Part shown: positions 1 to 11,625 of the stretch, one piece after another
Layout of the letters: every line of letters begins with the position of its first letter
Position numbering within the stretch: the stretch's first letter is position 1
Source of the DNA: Trichopria drosophilae
Taxonomy: Eukaryota; Arthropoda; Insecta; Hymenoptera; Diapriidae
Direction of reading: 5' to 3'
Assembly: GCA_030407085.1 (NCBI GenBank)
Contig: CM059585.1
Span: forward strand, 6,379,001-6,443,000
DNA length: 64,000 nucleotides
Translations under genes and position numbers: made by a program
Notes under the pieces: model-generated
What the model was told of the DNA's origin: nothing
Databases searched by the model: none
What the model saw: only the letters and a program-made list of their open reading frames with translations

Positions 1-239
1 CCTCAAATATAAAAAAAAATGAAGAAACCCTAAAGAAATGGCCACAAATTTTGAATCCTTACCGACTAATTTGATCGCAAAAATCACCGTTGCACTCATC
101 AATTTACATACCCATTTCTCGAGTATACATTCATCTTTGAAATGCTATTTCACTATCTTCGCGAATGTCAAATTTATGGTAGGAAGATGCAAAATTAAAA
201 AATTAAAATAACGACGAAACAGTGCAGAAAGAGGAAGAC

Positions 240-600
240 ATATCCGTTGGTGAAATATTCGTCGTGGGCGCGCTTTTGCTAGGCTCGTGTTTGCGCGACG
301 GTGGCGCGGCTATCCGCGGGTCGGTAACCTCATCCGTCCGGAGTTAAGGACCGCGTCGCTGTCATGGGGCTGCGGGGATTCCGAGGAAACAAGCGCGATA
401 CGGGGGAGACTGGACAGCAAGTCATTATCCTGGGCGATGAACAAAAAAGGTGATGGAATCGTTGACGTTCGAGACATTACGGCAGAGTCGTCATTTTCGA
501 CGTAGCCGCCCTGGCACATAATCTCCCCACGCGCAGTGGCTGTTAGATTCGCGCCAGGCGCGGCGGCGTCTCAAGTCAAGGTCACCAGCGAGTGGAGACT
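240..600. other. CpG-dense block
   Basis: Seen: a GC-rich, CpG-rich stretch in otherwise AT-rich DNA. It contains TCAAGGTCA at 576-584, an extended nuclear-receptor half-site word (FTZ-F1/ERR type). No splice-bounded coding frame is supported. Possibly regulatory. Confidence 0.3.
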
Positions 601-1850
601 TCGACCTGACATTTTTGATAGGCTTTAACCTTTTGCGATTAAGCTATAGCTATTTCGGCACGTTACAATTATTTTACAACAACTGGAAAATTGAGGGACA
701 GAAATTTTAATTGTCATACCGAATTCAGTTATTATCGTACTAGGAAAATACATTTAGGCCCAAGACGTGTAGCAAACGGTAGCCGATTAAACTTTAATAA
801 AAATTTTAATATAAAATTAATTTGCATATCCACTGAAATTCAAGCAATTTAATCGAATCTAATCGCACCAAGTGCACCAGTCATTACGCAACGTCCTTTC
901 GAAATCGGCCGATCGGTAAATCTATGATATCGAACGACTTTCCCCTCAAAGCAGCAATTCGTGCACGCCACTCGCTTTCCCTCAAGCCGAATAGTAGATT
1001 GTGGCTATATTCCGCTATGGAGAAAACGAAAAGAATCTTCCTTTCACCAATGAAAATTCGAGAGGATTCAATTTTTTTTTCTTCAATTCAGTAACATTAA
1101 GTAACAGTGACGTTCTGGGATTATTTAATATTGTAACGCATCAATCATACAATCATTTTCTAAAAGTAGATATAGATGACATGAGCTCGGGGAGTACATC
1201 TTTTTATGTCCTTAGAACGCACGAAATAAAGAGAAGAAACCAGCTGATTTGTGCACTGCGATCATTGATTATGCCGCTCCAGATGCATTACATTGTCGAG
1301 CAGCCCTTATCCATCTTCTCGCTCCTCTGTTTCATAGTGAAACATAAGCAAATGGGATGTCGAAGGGGGAGAAGGTCACGCCGGATTCTGGGAAAGAAGG
1401 AGAAAAGCAGGGAGTGGGGAAAAGAGTTATGCGTAGCCCGCAAGAGAAGGGGCGAAAGACGGAATGAAAGAGATCGCCCTGCCCTACGGTAACGTCATCC
1501 TTACAGTCCCTTCCCCTAGGTGCACAATTCCCAGATGTGGTATCTCTCAATACGATCCCCGCACGACTTCCTCATCTTTTGCCCTTTCTCTCAACTCCAC
1601 GTTCACGTATTTTACAACGTCATTAGTCGGTCTGGCTCCCCATATCATTCCTTCCTGCTTCTGATAATTAAATATCAACTATTTACTTGTGTTACATGAT
1701 CAATCGTGACACAGACAATAATTTCTATTATCGACAATTGATTCGGGGTTGATTATTATTGTCAATCCTTGCAGCTCCTTTGCAAATAATGAAAGACGCT
1801 CCATATGCTTTCACATTTCCAGTGTCTATCTTACGTTAATTTTAAAACAT

Positions 1851-1996
1851 TTAACCCTTAATTCCGAGGGCTATTTTAAAGCCCTTTGCTCCCACTACCT
1901 GGGTCAATTATGTCCTGCGGCTTGAAAATGCTTATAAAGTACAATTTGAATTTTCTCTGGGTCGAAAACGACCCTGGAGTCAGGATTAAGGGTTAA
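1851..1996. mobile_element. piggyBac-like MITE
   Basis: Seen: a 146-base unit bounded by TTAA on both sides, with terminal inverted repeats starting TTAACCCTTAAT on the left and reading ATTAAGGGTTAA on the right. There is no coding capacity. Known: TTAA target sites and ends beginning CCCTT are the mark of the piggyBac superfamily. Inferred: a small non-autonomous derivative. Confidence 0.72.
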
Positions 1997-2189
1997 GAAC
2001 CAAAAAATGTCTGGAGACTATTTTATACTATACGACTGGAATATTTTTAGCCCGACAAATATATATAATTACGACGATCCAGTAAAAATAATTTTTCAAA
2101 CAATATTGAGCCTTTAGGGTAAACGAGCAATATCACGAGAATACGCGGCACAGATCGGCGCGGCGTCGAGTACCCATAATACCTTCGCC

Positions 2190-2470
2190 AGCGACTGGTA
2201 TATATGTATATATATCGAGAGCGGGCGTCGGGCTCGGGGCTATCGAAAGCAAAAGGGCTGGTAATTGCGGGTTTTACCGCGGTAAGTGCCAAGTATGTCC
2301 GGCGAGCATTGCGAGGGTCGCGGTGGCGGCGACCGCGGCAACGGGCGCCGCCGTTCACCGGAGCCATCGCTGGTGCCGGCCGGCCGGCCGGTCTTTCGAA
2401 GGCGCAAAAAGAGCGGCCAGGACCTAGGGCAAGGAATATCGTCCCGACTCGCACACCCGTCGTATAAATC
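2190..2470 (+). other. CpG-dense block with TATA-like run, donor-like site and open frame
   Basis: Seen: GTATATATGTATATATAT at 2198-2215, a perfect-looking donor CG/GTAAGT at 2280-2281, and an ATG at 2295 opening a frame that reads MSGEHCEGRGGG onward through SPEPSLVPAGRP and FRRRKKSGQDLG before running into the pyrimidine-rich stretch at 2465-2700. The codon use looks coding-like because the block is GC-rich. No family is recognised and no downstream exon was found, so neither a promoter nor a gene is established. The alternating CCGGCCGGCCGGCCGG run lies at 2376-2391. Confidence 0.25.
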
Positions 2471-2867
2471 TTTTAGCCTCTCTCTTCCTCTGTCGCTCTG
2501 TTTCTCTCTTTTCCTCTCCCACCAACTATCCCTTCTTCCCGCCCTTTGTTTCTTTCTCTGTCCCCTCCCCCCTTTCTTTCATGCCCTTCCAGTTCTACTT
2601 CGGCATTTAAGGTTTAACCAGGGATTTTTCGATCTCTTCTTTTTACTCTCCCTTCTCTTATTTTTACACTCCCCTGGTCTCCCTTCTCTTTCTGTACAGC
2701 TGAAATGCACCAGTATACGGCCTTGACTCCCAAAGTTATCAAGAACTTTCATTAAATCCTGGCAGATCCTTTTCTATGGTTATTAATTATTAAACATCAT
2801 AGATTGTCATCTTTTGATAGTCATTGTTTATAAGTTTTTAGACCAATGGGAGCAGAAATATGAAAAT

Positions 2868-3095
2868 GGAGCGACGGTGGCTCAGTTGGTAGATTATCGG
2901 CTTCGTAATCAGAAAACCTTGGTTGGATCCCGGCCTCTGCCATCTGTCATCGGGACACCTCTGTATTTGTTTATAAATGTCTAATAACGCCAAAGCTCAG
3001 CTGGTTCGGATTCTACCTTCATAAACTGTAGGTCCCATCGCGATTTAGTCCCATATGGGTTTAGAAAAGTCGACGTAAAATAATATTAAAAGAAA
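2868..3095 (+). mobile_element. tRNA-derived SINE, copy 1
   Basis: Seen: a tRNA-like head with an A box (GTGGCTCAGTTGGTAGA) and a B box (GGTTGGATCCC) 30-40 bases later, then an unrelated body (from ATCTGTCATCGGGACACCTC to GTCCCATATGGGTTTAGAAA) and an A-rich tail. A second copy with the same body lies inverted at 48151-48334, which shows it is a dispersed repeat. Known: A and B boxes are the internal RNA polymerase III promoter; such SINEs move using LINE machinery. Clear target-site duplications were not found for this copy. Confidence 0.88.
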
Positions 3096-5634
3096 AAGAA
3101 AGAAGATCGTATAGGGAGTTTGATTGACTTCTAACGGACTTGAAGAATGGGCAAAAGAAAGCTAAAACTACACGCTTTCAAAGCTCGATTGATTAAACGA
3201 TCGTACCGATATCAGAGCCAAAAGGCAACATAGTTGCCAATATTCGTCGTCTAAACTTTTATTGTGACATCGAAATTTAGAGCGCGCGATGAGCTACGGG
3301 CCATGGCCTTTCATTTTTCTCGACTCTTCATCAGCAGCCAGATTTGATTTTCATCGAGTAACCTTGAGATAGAATTGCCTGTGGACGTTGACAAGTTCTT
3401 CGATCGAGTCGTTGGGATTATGCAAGATTGAGAAGATTTATAATTGTATTATCCCCATTAATGTTATAAATGTTTCTACTCCGTTCCAATCTTATATGTC
3501 ACTAAAAACGTTTGGCAGAGCATGTTCGCCATCCAATGTTAGAAGGTATATCTTGCAGTCTTATGAAATCGAACCGGTTCGGTTCAGTAAAGCCATTATT
3601 AACTATCCGCAAAAAAATATCGACAATGAAATTCGAGACTTGTCTGTGATGAGGTTGAAAAGTACGGCTAGTTACGCAATGATTTTAGTGCCATTCACCA
3701 TCGACATAGTAGATGGCTTTCCTTTGTTGCCATTTTTTTAGAAATTAACCTACGTCGATAATACGAGGAATGTAAGAAATGATGATCAATTATAGTGCCA
3801 TATTATTTTTAATGTAACCATTCCACTTTTTATTACATTCTTCATTTGTCTTAAACAATTCTGGCATTAGTTTAAGTCTCGTAACCTGTTCCAACCAAAA
3901 ATCGACAATTCTAATAACGTTGGTGAACTGATTCTATCGAATCATGGTTGTTGCACGCGTGTTCATCGTTCGTCGATAATGTTAATTCTTTTCCTATTGT
4001 CACAGACATTTATGTAATCGAGCATTACACAAGATTTGCGCTGTATGTGCGTGCTGTAACTCGTTTAAAAAATGATCTAAGAAACTGAGCGTTCTTGTAG
4101 ATAATAACGTGCACCATTACGTAACCGTGTACATGTTCAACTGGGTTTACAGCGCCTCTTCTTAACGCGAGCTCACTATTTATAGATGCAACTTGCTCCA
4201 CGCGAAAAGAAAAATCCTATGACAGCTGACGCCATCAGCGAATTATTTTTGTGGAAGTATGACAAATTTTAATGACTAGGAGAATCGAAATATTGCCATA
4301 GTCTATGGGGTAATTATATCTTGAGGGTCGACAATCTATCAAATTAAACTGACAATCTCATTTATTGCCGATCTTTTTAATTCTATTAGACACTTCATCG
4401 CGTTTTTCGTTATGGATACATGTCTATGGAGTACTGGCGTTACTTTTAGATTTACCAGCATTCAAATCAAAGCGCTGTTCGTTTAAACGCAGCCCCTACT
4501 TAAAGTCGTCGCACGCTGCAATACCGAGCGTGTATTCGCAGAGAAGTTCTATTAAAAATTAGATCGGAAGCGTGATATTACTTTTTTTTCATAAAGTATA
4601 TTTAACGACGCTAGGTCGATGCGAACGCCGTGGCAAGCCCCGTTATTAATGCGCATAATACTTAGCAGCCTTATTCGAAAATAATTACGACTTGCAAGTA
4701 AACATGCTAGTACTAAAACCGTTTTACCGTGAGAATATCGGCAAATTTACATGAGGAACAAGGTACAATTATTGCCCCCTTAGGCTCATCATCAACTGCA
4801 CGTTTCAAAAAGTCTTTTTACGCAATTCCGTGTGCAAAATACTGCACAAATTCACATCTGTACAAATTCGAGGTCTTTGCGCGTTGGTAAAGCATCCGGA
4901 AAGGCGTCGATTGCCGCTGGGCAGCGGAATCCTGCGAGTGCGCATGAGCGATCAGATTGCGTATTCGAATCACGTAAATTGCGACAAGGCGTGCATATAG
5001 TGCAGTGGCTTTTTTTTGCATGATCACGAATTTTGAAGGTACGACAAAAAGTATTGTACATATCGCGGGCGGAAACCTATTGGATACAGTAAGTCGATGT
5101 CGGAAACCCTCGCCCGAGAATGATCTCCCTTTGCTCCAAGGACTTTTTTTCCGCCTTTGATACGTAATATTCTATTTTTCGTGCTTTGGTCCGTCATTTT
5201 TCAAAGTTAAAGAAAACGTAAATAAATAGCGTTATATAATTCATCTTACAAAATCTTCATGTACCCCGTGAAGCTTCGAAATAACATACAGAAATCTTTC
5301 CCTAAACTGAAATCGATCCTTAAAGACGCGTCTTCTGTTTGTTGTTATACGGATGAAATTAGCACCGCTAATATGAGTTACCGAAGCGTTGGGGGAATCC
5401 GCTCGAGCTTCGATTATACTGTCGAAAATAAACGTTGGCGAGTCATGTATATTTATCGGGTCGTAACCCGAGCGAGACGCAGCGGCCAAGGCCAGTCCTT
5501 GTCGGCGGCGACGGCCGGCGTCGTCGTCGGCACCACTGTAGGTGACATCATACTTGCATAACCGATCGCGTATTGGGCCCATAGTATATAGTTGTCTCAA
5601 AAAATAGTGTAGTCCAGGAACTAATATCCCCCGA

Positions 5635-5649
5635 CCTAACCTAACCTAA
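5635..5649. repeat. Three telomere-type CCTAA units
   Basis: Seen: CCTAACCTAACCTAA, which is TTAGG x3 on the other strand. TTAGG is the common insect telomere repeat, but such short interstitial runs are widespread, so this gives only weak support for insect origin. Confidence 0.6.
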
Positions 5650-6589
5650 TTCGAATCCGGAAACCTGGAGTCCGCTGTTTACATCCTATCCCATGACGCC
5701 GACTAAAATGTAAGTTATGATATTGGATCACGTGGTCAGATTTTCAGATTAAATCTCTTAAAAATCGAAATAATTTCGCTAATCATGTTTTTATTTTATA
5801 ATATATTAAAGGCGTATACTTAATTGTTCAAATGAAAACTGATCAAACGTAAATTTGAATTCCACAATTAAATTTGATTACGAATAAATTAAACTCAAAA
5901 TGGACGCAATTTGATTTTCTCGATTTATAGCCGTAAACGTCAACTATTTAATCGTAAAACACAAAATGCAATGGTTGCTCGAGAGTAATGATACGATTGA
6001 TAATGATATCGCGGATCGCGTTTCCTATGGAATGCGGTAGTGAAAATTCTCCGCTTATTACTCAAATTGTATACATGATGTCACTTCGGCGATATTTTAC
6101 AGTACAATTTGTTAAAAGAAAGAAGTATTTAATACTCGCATTTAGTGCGGTTGAATTCCAGCCAGCAGAATTTCATAAATTAAATTTACCTTTAGATCAA
6201 TATACGTTGATTGGACAGGTTAGAGATGTTTACTCGTTTCTTTCAAATAATAGACAATTATTTCCTTTGATTATATATTTGTAAAGTTATGTATTTGTTT
6301 AACGTTTTATGTCATTTATTGCTTTGACATAAATCATTCGATTTTATTATGAATATTATTTGTATTAACGATTACTTTTTACGTTATCTACCTGACTGTT
6401 TTATGTTACTGTAATAATAGTAAGTTAAATGTAACGATAATTAACATTGACATAAATTACAGTTACCTCTTATCCTACTTTAAAATACTTAAAAAATAAC
6501 GAGTTCAACAAAAAAAGTGGGTTTACGAGTTCCAAAAATGCCGAAAGCCTACTTCCGCCATCTCCTTCCTTTCGAAACCTTTTTTTTAA

Positions 6590-7060
6590 ATGATGCGTGC
6601 CATTAGAAAGGCATCGGCATCCGTTTATAAGCACGCCGCTTTTTACAAAAATATTTTTAGCCTCGTAAAAAGCGCAGTACGCCGGCCGGCCGTGTCTAAT
6701 TTACGGCCGACCGGCGGCGGAAAAACGGTATCGGCCTCATGGACATGCCGAAATAGCCTTAACCGTCTAAAAGCGGTCACCTGAAACCGAACCCCGGCGA
6801 AGGCGATGTTGGAGACGGGATGCCCCAAAATGCGGGGGACTGCCTATTAATACGTAAGAAGTCGGATTATGAAAAAAAAAGACAGCGCACGCCGGTCGTT
6901 TTTAAAAATACTTGAGCATAAACCGGCGCGGCTGTCATCGCGTTTTCCGCCGCGCCGCACGCGCGATCAGCTGTTCCGGAGCTTTTGTTACAGGAGCGCC
7001 CTGTTGCCGGGCGCACCGCCGTTTTAACGCAGAGTTATTATGCAACAGCCTTACGTAATA
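6590..7060. other. CpG-dense block with GCCGGCCGGCCG
   Basis: Seen: several GC-rich clusters, including GCCGGCCGGCCG at 6681-6692 and GACCGGCGGCGG near 6709. No supported coding exon and no recognised RNA. Confidence 0.3.
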
Positions 7061-8730
7061 CGATGGCAGACGTATCGAGTGCGTGTGAGTACCGCCACGG
7101 GTGGGGTTAGGTCAGTAGAGGGGGGACTCTCAGATAGTCTATCGCATTGCACATATATAGTCAAGGCGCGCGTATGTATTTCACTATTGCAGTATTTAAC
7201 TATATGAGAGTAGATGTCGATGTACGTGTAGATGGGCGTGCTTGCTGCACTTAGGTGCATCCTTGGCAGAGCATTCGGGAAATGCGAAACTTGGACGAAT
7301 CGCCGTTTCTGGTTACCCGGCGAGTTGCAACGACCTTGGTCTTTTTCGCACCTCGCTGTCGTTTTTTATCGCGCGTCTCGATAAGGACGTTTACGTGATA
7401 CAGTGTTTCAATTTTTTAATTAGCCGAGACACTCACGGTAATATTATTGTGTACAATCTCCACATAACAAATTTGTTGATACGAACAAAATCGTAAAGAT
7501 ATTTGCATAAGCCCAGTTACGTCGTTAAAACATACGTAAGATTTCATGCAAACGGCAAGATGTTATTTATGTAATTATACGTTTTCTTCTCCCCACTTGA
7601 ACGAGTATTACATTATAATTCGGACATTGTTTCAGTTTAAAATATTACAATCGTTATTCTCGTTTAATTGTAACGAAAAAAGTAACTAGGAAGGTATTTA
7701 CGCATTAAAAGAATTCCGTTATTAAGTTTTTATTGATTCGCATCGTCGTTCTTGAAAACTATTGAAAACTATCGAAAGATTTCAATAAGCATGTGTGCCT
7801 ATAGCAACTTAGCATCTACCCGTTAATTCATCCTTATTTGTCACTGTGACGTGTTAATTAATCCGGACTTAACGCGACGATGCTAATTTTAAACCACATC
7901 CAATGTTTTGCTGAGGCTCAACAGGGTCCCTGATTTGGAGCATACTCGGTGATAACGCACGAATGTATGTTTTTTCGTTTACTCATTTGTGTTGATATAC
8001 GTATCAATTTTTTATTCTACCGAAGCATGTGTAAATGCTCGGATTTCTAACCTATTTGCTTCATTTCTATATTACATTTTTTAATTGGATTCTCCTTTTT
8101 TTCGAGTAATACTATTCTGCGAAAGAAACAGACGTAGATATTTTACGTTAACAGTATCGATTGTACAGAAGCGAAGAGAATTTGCGTGACTACCCTGTCT
8201 GTTATTCAGTATTCTCCTCGCGTCTAGTGGGAACAGGAATTTCATTCCGTTTAACCCTTTATTCTGTGTCCGCTTCCGACAAATTCGGCTTCGAAAATTA
8301 TTTCCTACGCCGTAAATGAAGATCTTCGCAAAAAAGTGCACGAGGTTCACGAGGTGGGGTGCGTATTCCTGTCTATTCTGCAGCATTACGAGTACAAATA
8401 TGAATAATAAAAAACGGTATTGATAGGAATGAAAATCGTTCGCATAATATAAGGCGATGTTATCGAATTTAACAAGTATTCACAGTTTTTACCGTTGGGC
8501 GTATGAAACGTGTACGGGACCTACAGCAAAAAATTACCGTTACCTTCTTTCGACCATCCAAAAGTGACAGTTTCAACCGTAGGCATTACTCGCGCCAAGA
8601 ATAATGAGAATCGGCTTCTGAAATGTCGCCTGTAAAATCACGGTCATAGTAATTTACGGTCAGCGATAAATACTAATCGTTTCCGAGATTAGACGATGCA
8701 ACGATTGGTTCGTAACGAAACTTCCATTTA

Positions 8731-8982
8731 CAGTAGAGTCCCGGTATATTTACCCACTCAGTTCCTCGCCTTCTCCTCTCATCTTGTTATATTTACGCCG
8801 CTTTTCCCACTCTCCTTAGTCGCTTTATATTTTTGATGTCATAGCAGGCCCATCCTGTCAGGCCCATCCTCTCAGGTGGGGGGAAAAGAGGGCGGCGACC
8901 GATAAACATAACGAAACGGAACCCGGCAAATGTACTGGGACGTAAATATAATCAGACGCAATTATACCGGGACTCTACTCTG
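8731..8982 (-). mobile_element. TA-flanked MITE, family 1, copy 1
   Basis: Seen: the left end CAGTAGAGTCCCGGTATA follows TA, and the right end is its near-perfect reverse complement (TATACCGGGACTCTACT). Internally it repeats (G)TTATATTTACG-type words and holds CAGGCCCATCCTSTCAGG twice in tandem. Reversed, it aligns along most of its length with the copy at 35842-36106. Known: TA duplications with ends starting CAGT fit the pogo/Tigger branch of Tc1-mariner. No transposase is present. Confidence 0.85.
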
Positions 8983-9109
8983 CTTACTAACGAATAATAA
9001 TTTATCCGGAATGTAAGTATATATTAATTATTCTTTATAAACGCTGTAAACCCCTAAAAAAGCAATTGAAATATTAGTCATTTCACTGATTAATTCTCTT
9101 GCTTTATAT

Positions 9110-10020
9110 TTTTTTTCTTTATTACAGTTTCAATTAAGTCTAAATCTGTATGTTGCAATTTTCTAAAAAGGTTATAACATGTTTGTACGTTTGAGTGTCG
9201 AGTTTATGTAATAGAACTGAAATGTTTAGCGGTAAGTAGTATCTACAATTTTGCAGTTTTTTAATAAGTTCTGTTCGCTGCAAGTTGAATGCTTCGCATT
9301 GCCACAAGATATGATCTAGGTCTTGATATTCCATGTTGCAAACCTCACATTTTGAGTCTTTTAAGATACTAATGGTCTGATCGTACTCGGTTTATGGTAG
9401 TTATTGTTTTTCGAGGTAGGTTTTTGTTTTTAAATCATGTACTTGAATTATCATTGTAGTACATTTTGAAGTACTTTTTGCCATTTGTTTCGCTTTGGTC
9501 AATAATAAAGCGTTGAGTCATTTTAAAAGAATCTGTCTTATATTGTAGGAAGTAGTCTGTAAAGGGTATGGTTAGGGATTCTGTTGGATTGTCTTTGGTA
9601 GCATTTTTAGCTAATACATCCGTAGACTCATTACCAGTGATGCAATATGCGCAGGTATCCATATAAACTGTACATTTGCCCGAAATCGAAGTTTTTCCGC
9701 CATTACAAAAAGTTTTTAATGTCTAGTGTATATTTATAAATTTTGATCCAAATTTTTGTAGAGTTAAGGCTTTGTAAAGCACTTAGGGAGTCTGTATATA
9801 TGCTAAACCTTTTTTCTGGATGCTTCACTACTATGCCCATCACGTTTTTAATTCTTTTAACCAAAATCATCAATAGGGATTTAACAAGAAATGGCAAAGC
9901 ATAATGATAATGAAATGCATAATGACAGTTTGCGGTGAAGAAAACTAGAATCCGGTGTGAGTATCTGTGACGTAATGAACAAACGCTACACAAATTCTTA
10001 GAAACCTCGTGAAACAAACC
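9110..10020 (-). mobile_element. Decayed non-LTR retrotransposon, 3' part with RNase H and terminal Cys-His motif
   Basis: Seen, minus strand, in order: an IYTDSLSALQSL block (about 9765-9800), typical of the RNase H domain; a WIPAHI block (about 9645-9661) that continues as TGNESTDVLAKNAT only after a one-base frame change; a LPRKTITTINRVRSDH block (about 9378-9425); then CEVC..., DLDHILWQC (about 9290-9345), the C-x2-C-x8-H-x4-C signature found at the end of many LINE polymerases. A stop codon and an A-rich stretch follow at about 9110. Known: RNase H after the reverse transcriptase is typical of I-like and related insect LINE clades. The copy is 5' truncated and carries frameshifts and stops, so it is inactive. 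The clade cannot be fixed without the polymerase domain. Confidence 0.88.
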
Positions 10021-10215
10021 TCAATAAAGTTGAGGGCAATTCATTAAACCAATCAATAAAGTCCAACGAAAACTATAACAATCGAGGAATACAATTTGAC
10101 CATGACTTGGATCCAAACAACAAAGACATCAAACTTTAGGAACTTCCGTCGCGGATACTTGCATCAATTTTTAGGTTCGGCATGCAAGTATTCTCATCGA
10201 AGATGTGTGGTAATA

Positions 10216-10458
10216 CAGTAGGGTCTCCCTTATTGAAACCTCCCTTATTCTCTGGATTTAGGATCTCTTATTGCATATATTCCCCTTCGGTCGGCTTCCC
10301 TCCTCCATTGCGTCCTAACCTAACATTCGCGACTGAGGGAATCTCGAACCGTTGTCGACCGTCGACCACTAAGAGTGGGGGTAAAGGGGAAGTAGAGAAT
10401 AAGGGAGACTGCCGCTGTTTTGAAAAATCTGCAGTATTCAATAAGGGAGACCCTACTG
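10216..10458. mobile_element. TA-flanked MITE, family 2, with perfect 22-bp ends
   Basis: Seen: TA at 10214-10215, then CAGTAGGGTCTCCCTTATTG; the right end is the exact reverse complement over at least 22 bases and is followed by TA at 10459-10460. The element is 243 bases long with no transposase frame. Perfect termini suggest it is the youngest MITE in the window. It is related in its ends (CAGTA, CCCTTATT) to the element at 15017-15267. Confidence 0.9.
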
Positions 10459-10479
10459 TACCTCTAGACACGCCGGCAA

Positions 10480-11070
10480 AGTGCCTCCTCTCGACTTTTC
10501 GTTCCGGAAAATTAAGATCTTGAGAACCATCGGCGGTGGCGGCGGCGACCTGCGCGACGCGGCTTGAGGCCGTATACCTATATACCGCGCACGTGTGCAC
10601 GAGTGCATATAGGCGGAACTAGAAATAAATCTTCCGCGTGGGGCGATCGTACATAGATAGTATTCCGCGCGTGCAGTCAGGGCCGCTGTGACCTTAGCTT
10701 CCCCCACTGAGGCGTCCTTCGTTGCACTGGTGCTGCTGCTGCTGCTGCATCGTCGCAACTCGCAATGCCGGCCTGCGTGTTCGGTGGTGCACCGGGGTCC
10801 TAGGGGGGGGCAAGGAGGCACCGAGTGACTGTACGAGGGGTGCATCGGAGGGACACGTGCCGCGCGACCAGTGACGTCATGCCGGTTAGCGCTGCACCGC
10901 GTTGCATTTGAAGCTGCACGCGCGCGCACCGGCTCAATGCCGATCTTCTCGTTGTCTTCCATCTTTGTCGAAGCTGACGGCCATCCACCCGCCTTCCTAC
11001 TCCGTTCCCCATATCGCACCCCCAAATCTTCTCGACTTCCTCAACCGAAGCCTCGTTCTCCATCCCTCCC
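10480..11070. other. CpG-dense block with CACGTG and TATA-like words
   Basis: Seen: CTATATACC followed by GCGCACGTGTGCAC near 10578-10600, the TGC microsatellite, and long open frames on both strands. Open frames on both strands with low-complexity peptides are expected in GC-rich DNA, so no gene is called. It could be a regulatory island; it begins directly after the MITE that ends at 10458. Confidence 0.3.
10731..10748. repeat. TGC microsatellite, six units
   Basis: Seen: six perfect TGC units within a CpG-dense block at about 10480-11060. No coding context can be supported. Confidence 0.9.
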
Positions 11071-11540
11071 TTCCTCATTGTAATTTTACGATCAATGATT
11101 TTCGTGGAAAACGGAACGGCGGAAGAACGTAAATAACAATTTTACAGGAAACCCGTGGCTGTCCTTTGTGGATGACCTTTATTCGCAAAGTGTTTTCCAC
11201 TATACGACTTTAGACACGTGCAGAAAACAACATTGCTTCCAATTTCGACACATTCTGAAATTCTAAAAAACCAGATCTCCATCTAATCGGTGCTACCTAG
11301 GGCTCGCGTGCGATTATCTGGTCTACATGTCCGTTACGTATTCGCCGGTTCTTCAAAGACGCAGTCAACCGAACAAACTTATTGCTTTAAGGATTACGCA
11401 AACACTTGGATATATAGTATAGCAATTATTTTAATTATTTTAATATTATACTTGGTAATAACGTAAGAAGTATATTATCGTTTAAATGTATTTGGATACA
11501 ACCTGATCTGAGTAAGAGACAAACGCTGTCAGACATATAA

Positions 11541-11625
11541 TATGTTGAAATGGTATTCCACCAGCAACCGAAAGGTCCAGGGTTCGATTCCCGGCGCATC
11601 AAATCTCTCAAGTTCGGTCCTATTT
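11541..11625 (+). mobile_element. tRNA-derived relic (3' half), copy 1
   Basis: Seen: a B box GGTTCGATTCC at 11581-11591 within GGTTCGATTCCCGGCGCATC, preceded by AGCAACCGAAAGGTCC and followed within 30 bases by a long T run. The 5' half does not fold into a tRNA and no matching acceptor strand was found, so this is not a working tRNA gene. A similar sequence lies at 16660-16715, which suggests a second SINE or tRNA-pseudogene family. Confidence 0.5.

Noticed and set aside
1001..1492. 163-codon open frame on the plus strand
   Set aside because: It begins at a non-ATG codon, lacks splice evidence, is AT-rich then purine-rich with low-complexity basic peptide, and resembles no family.
5635..5649. 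Interstitial telomere
   Set aside because: Only three units; too short to mean a former chromosome end.
10453..11025. 190-codon open frame on the minus strand with Ser and Pro runs
   Set aside because: It overlaps the right end of a MITE, its runs come from a TGC microsatellite and CCG repeats, and both strands are open in this GC-rich block.
11541..11625. Functional tRNA gene
   Set aside because: Only the T-arm and acceptor end resemble tRNA; no A box or matching 5' acceptor strand is present.
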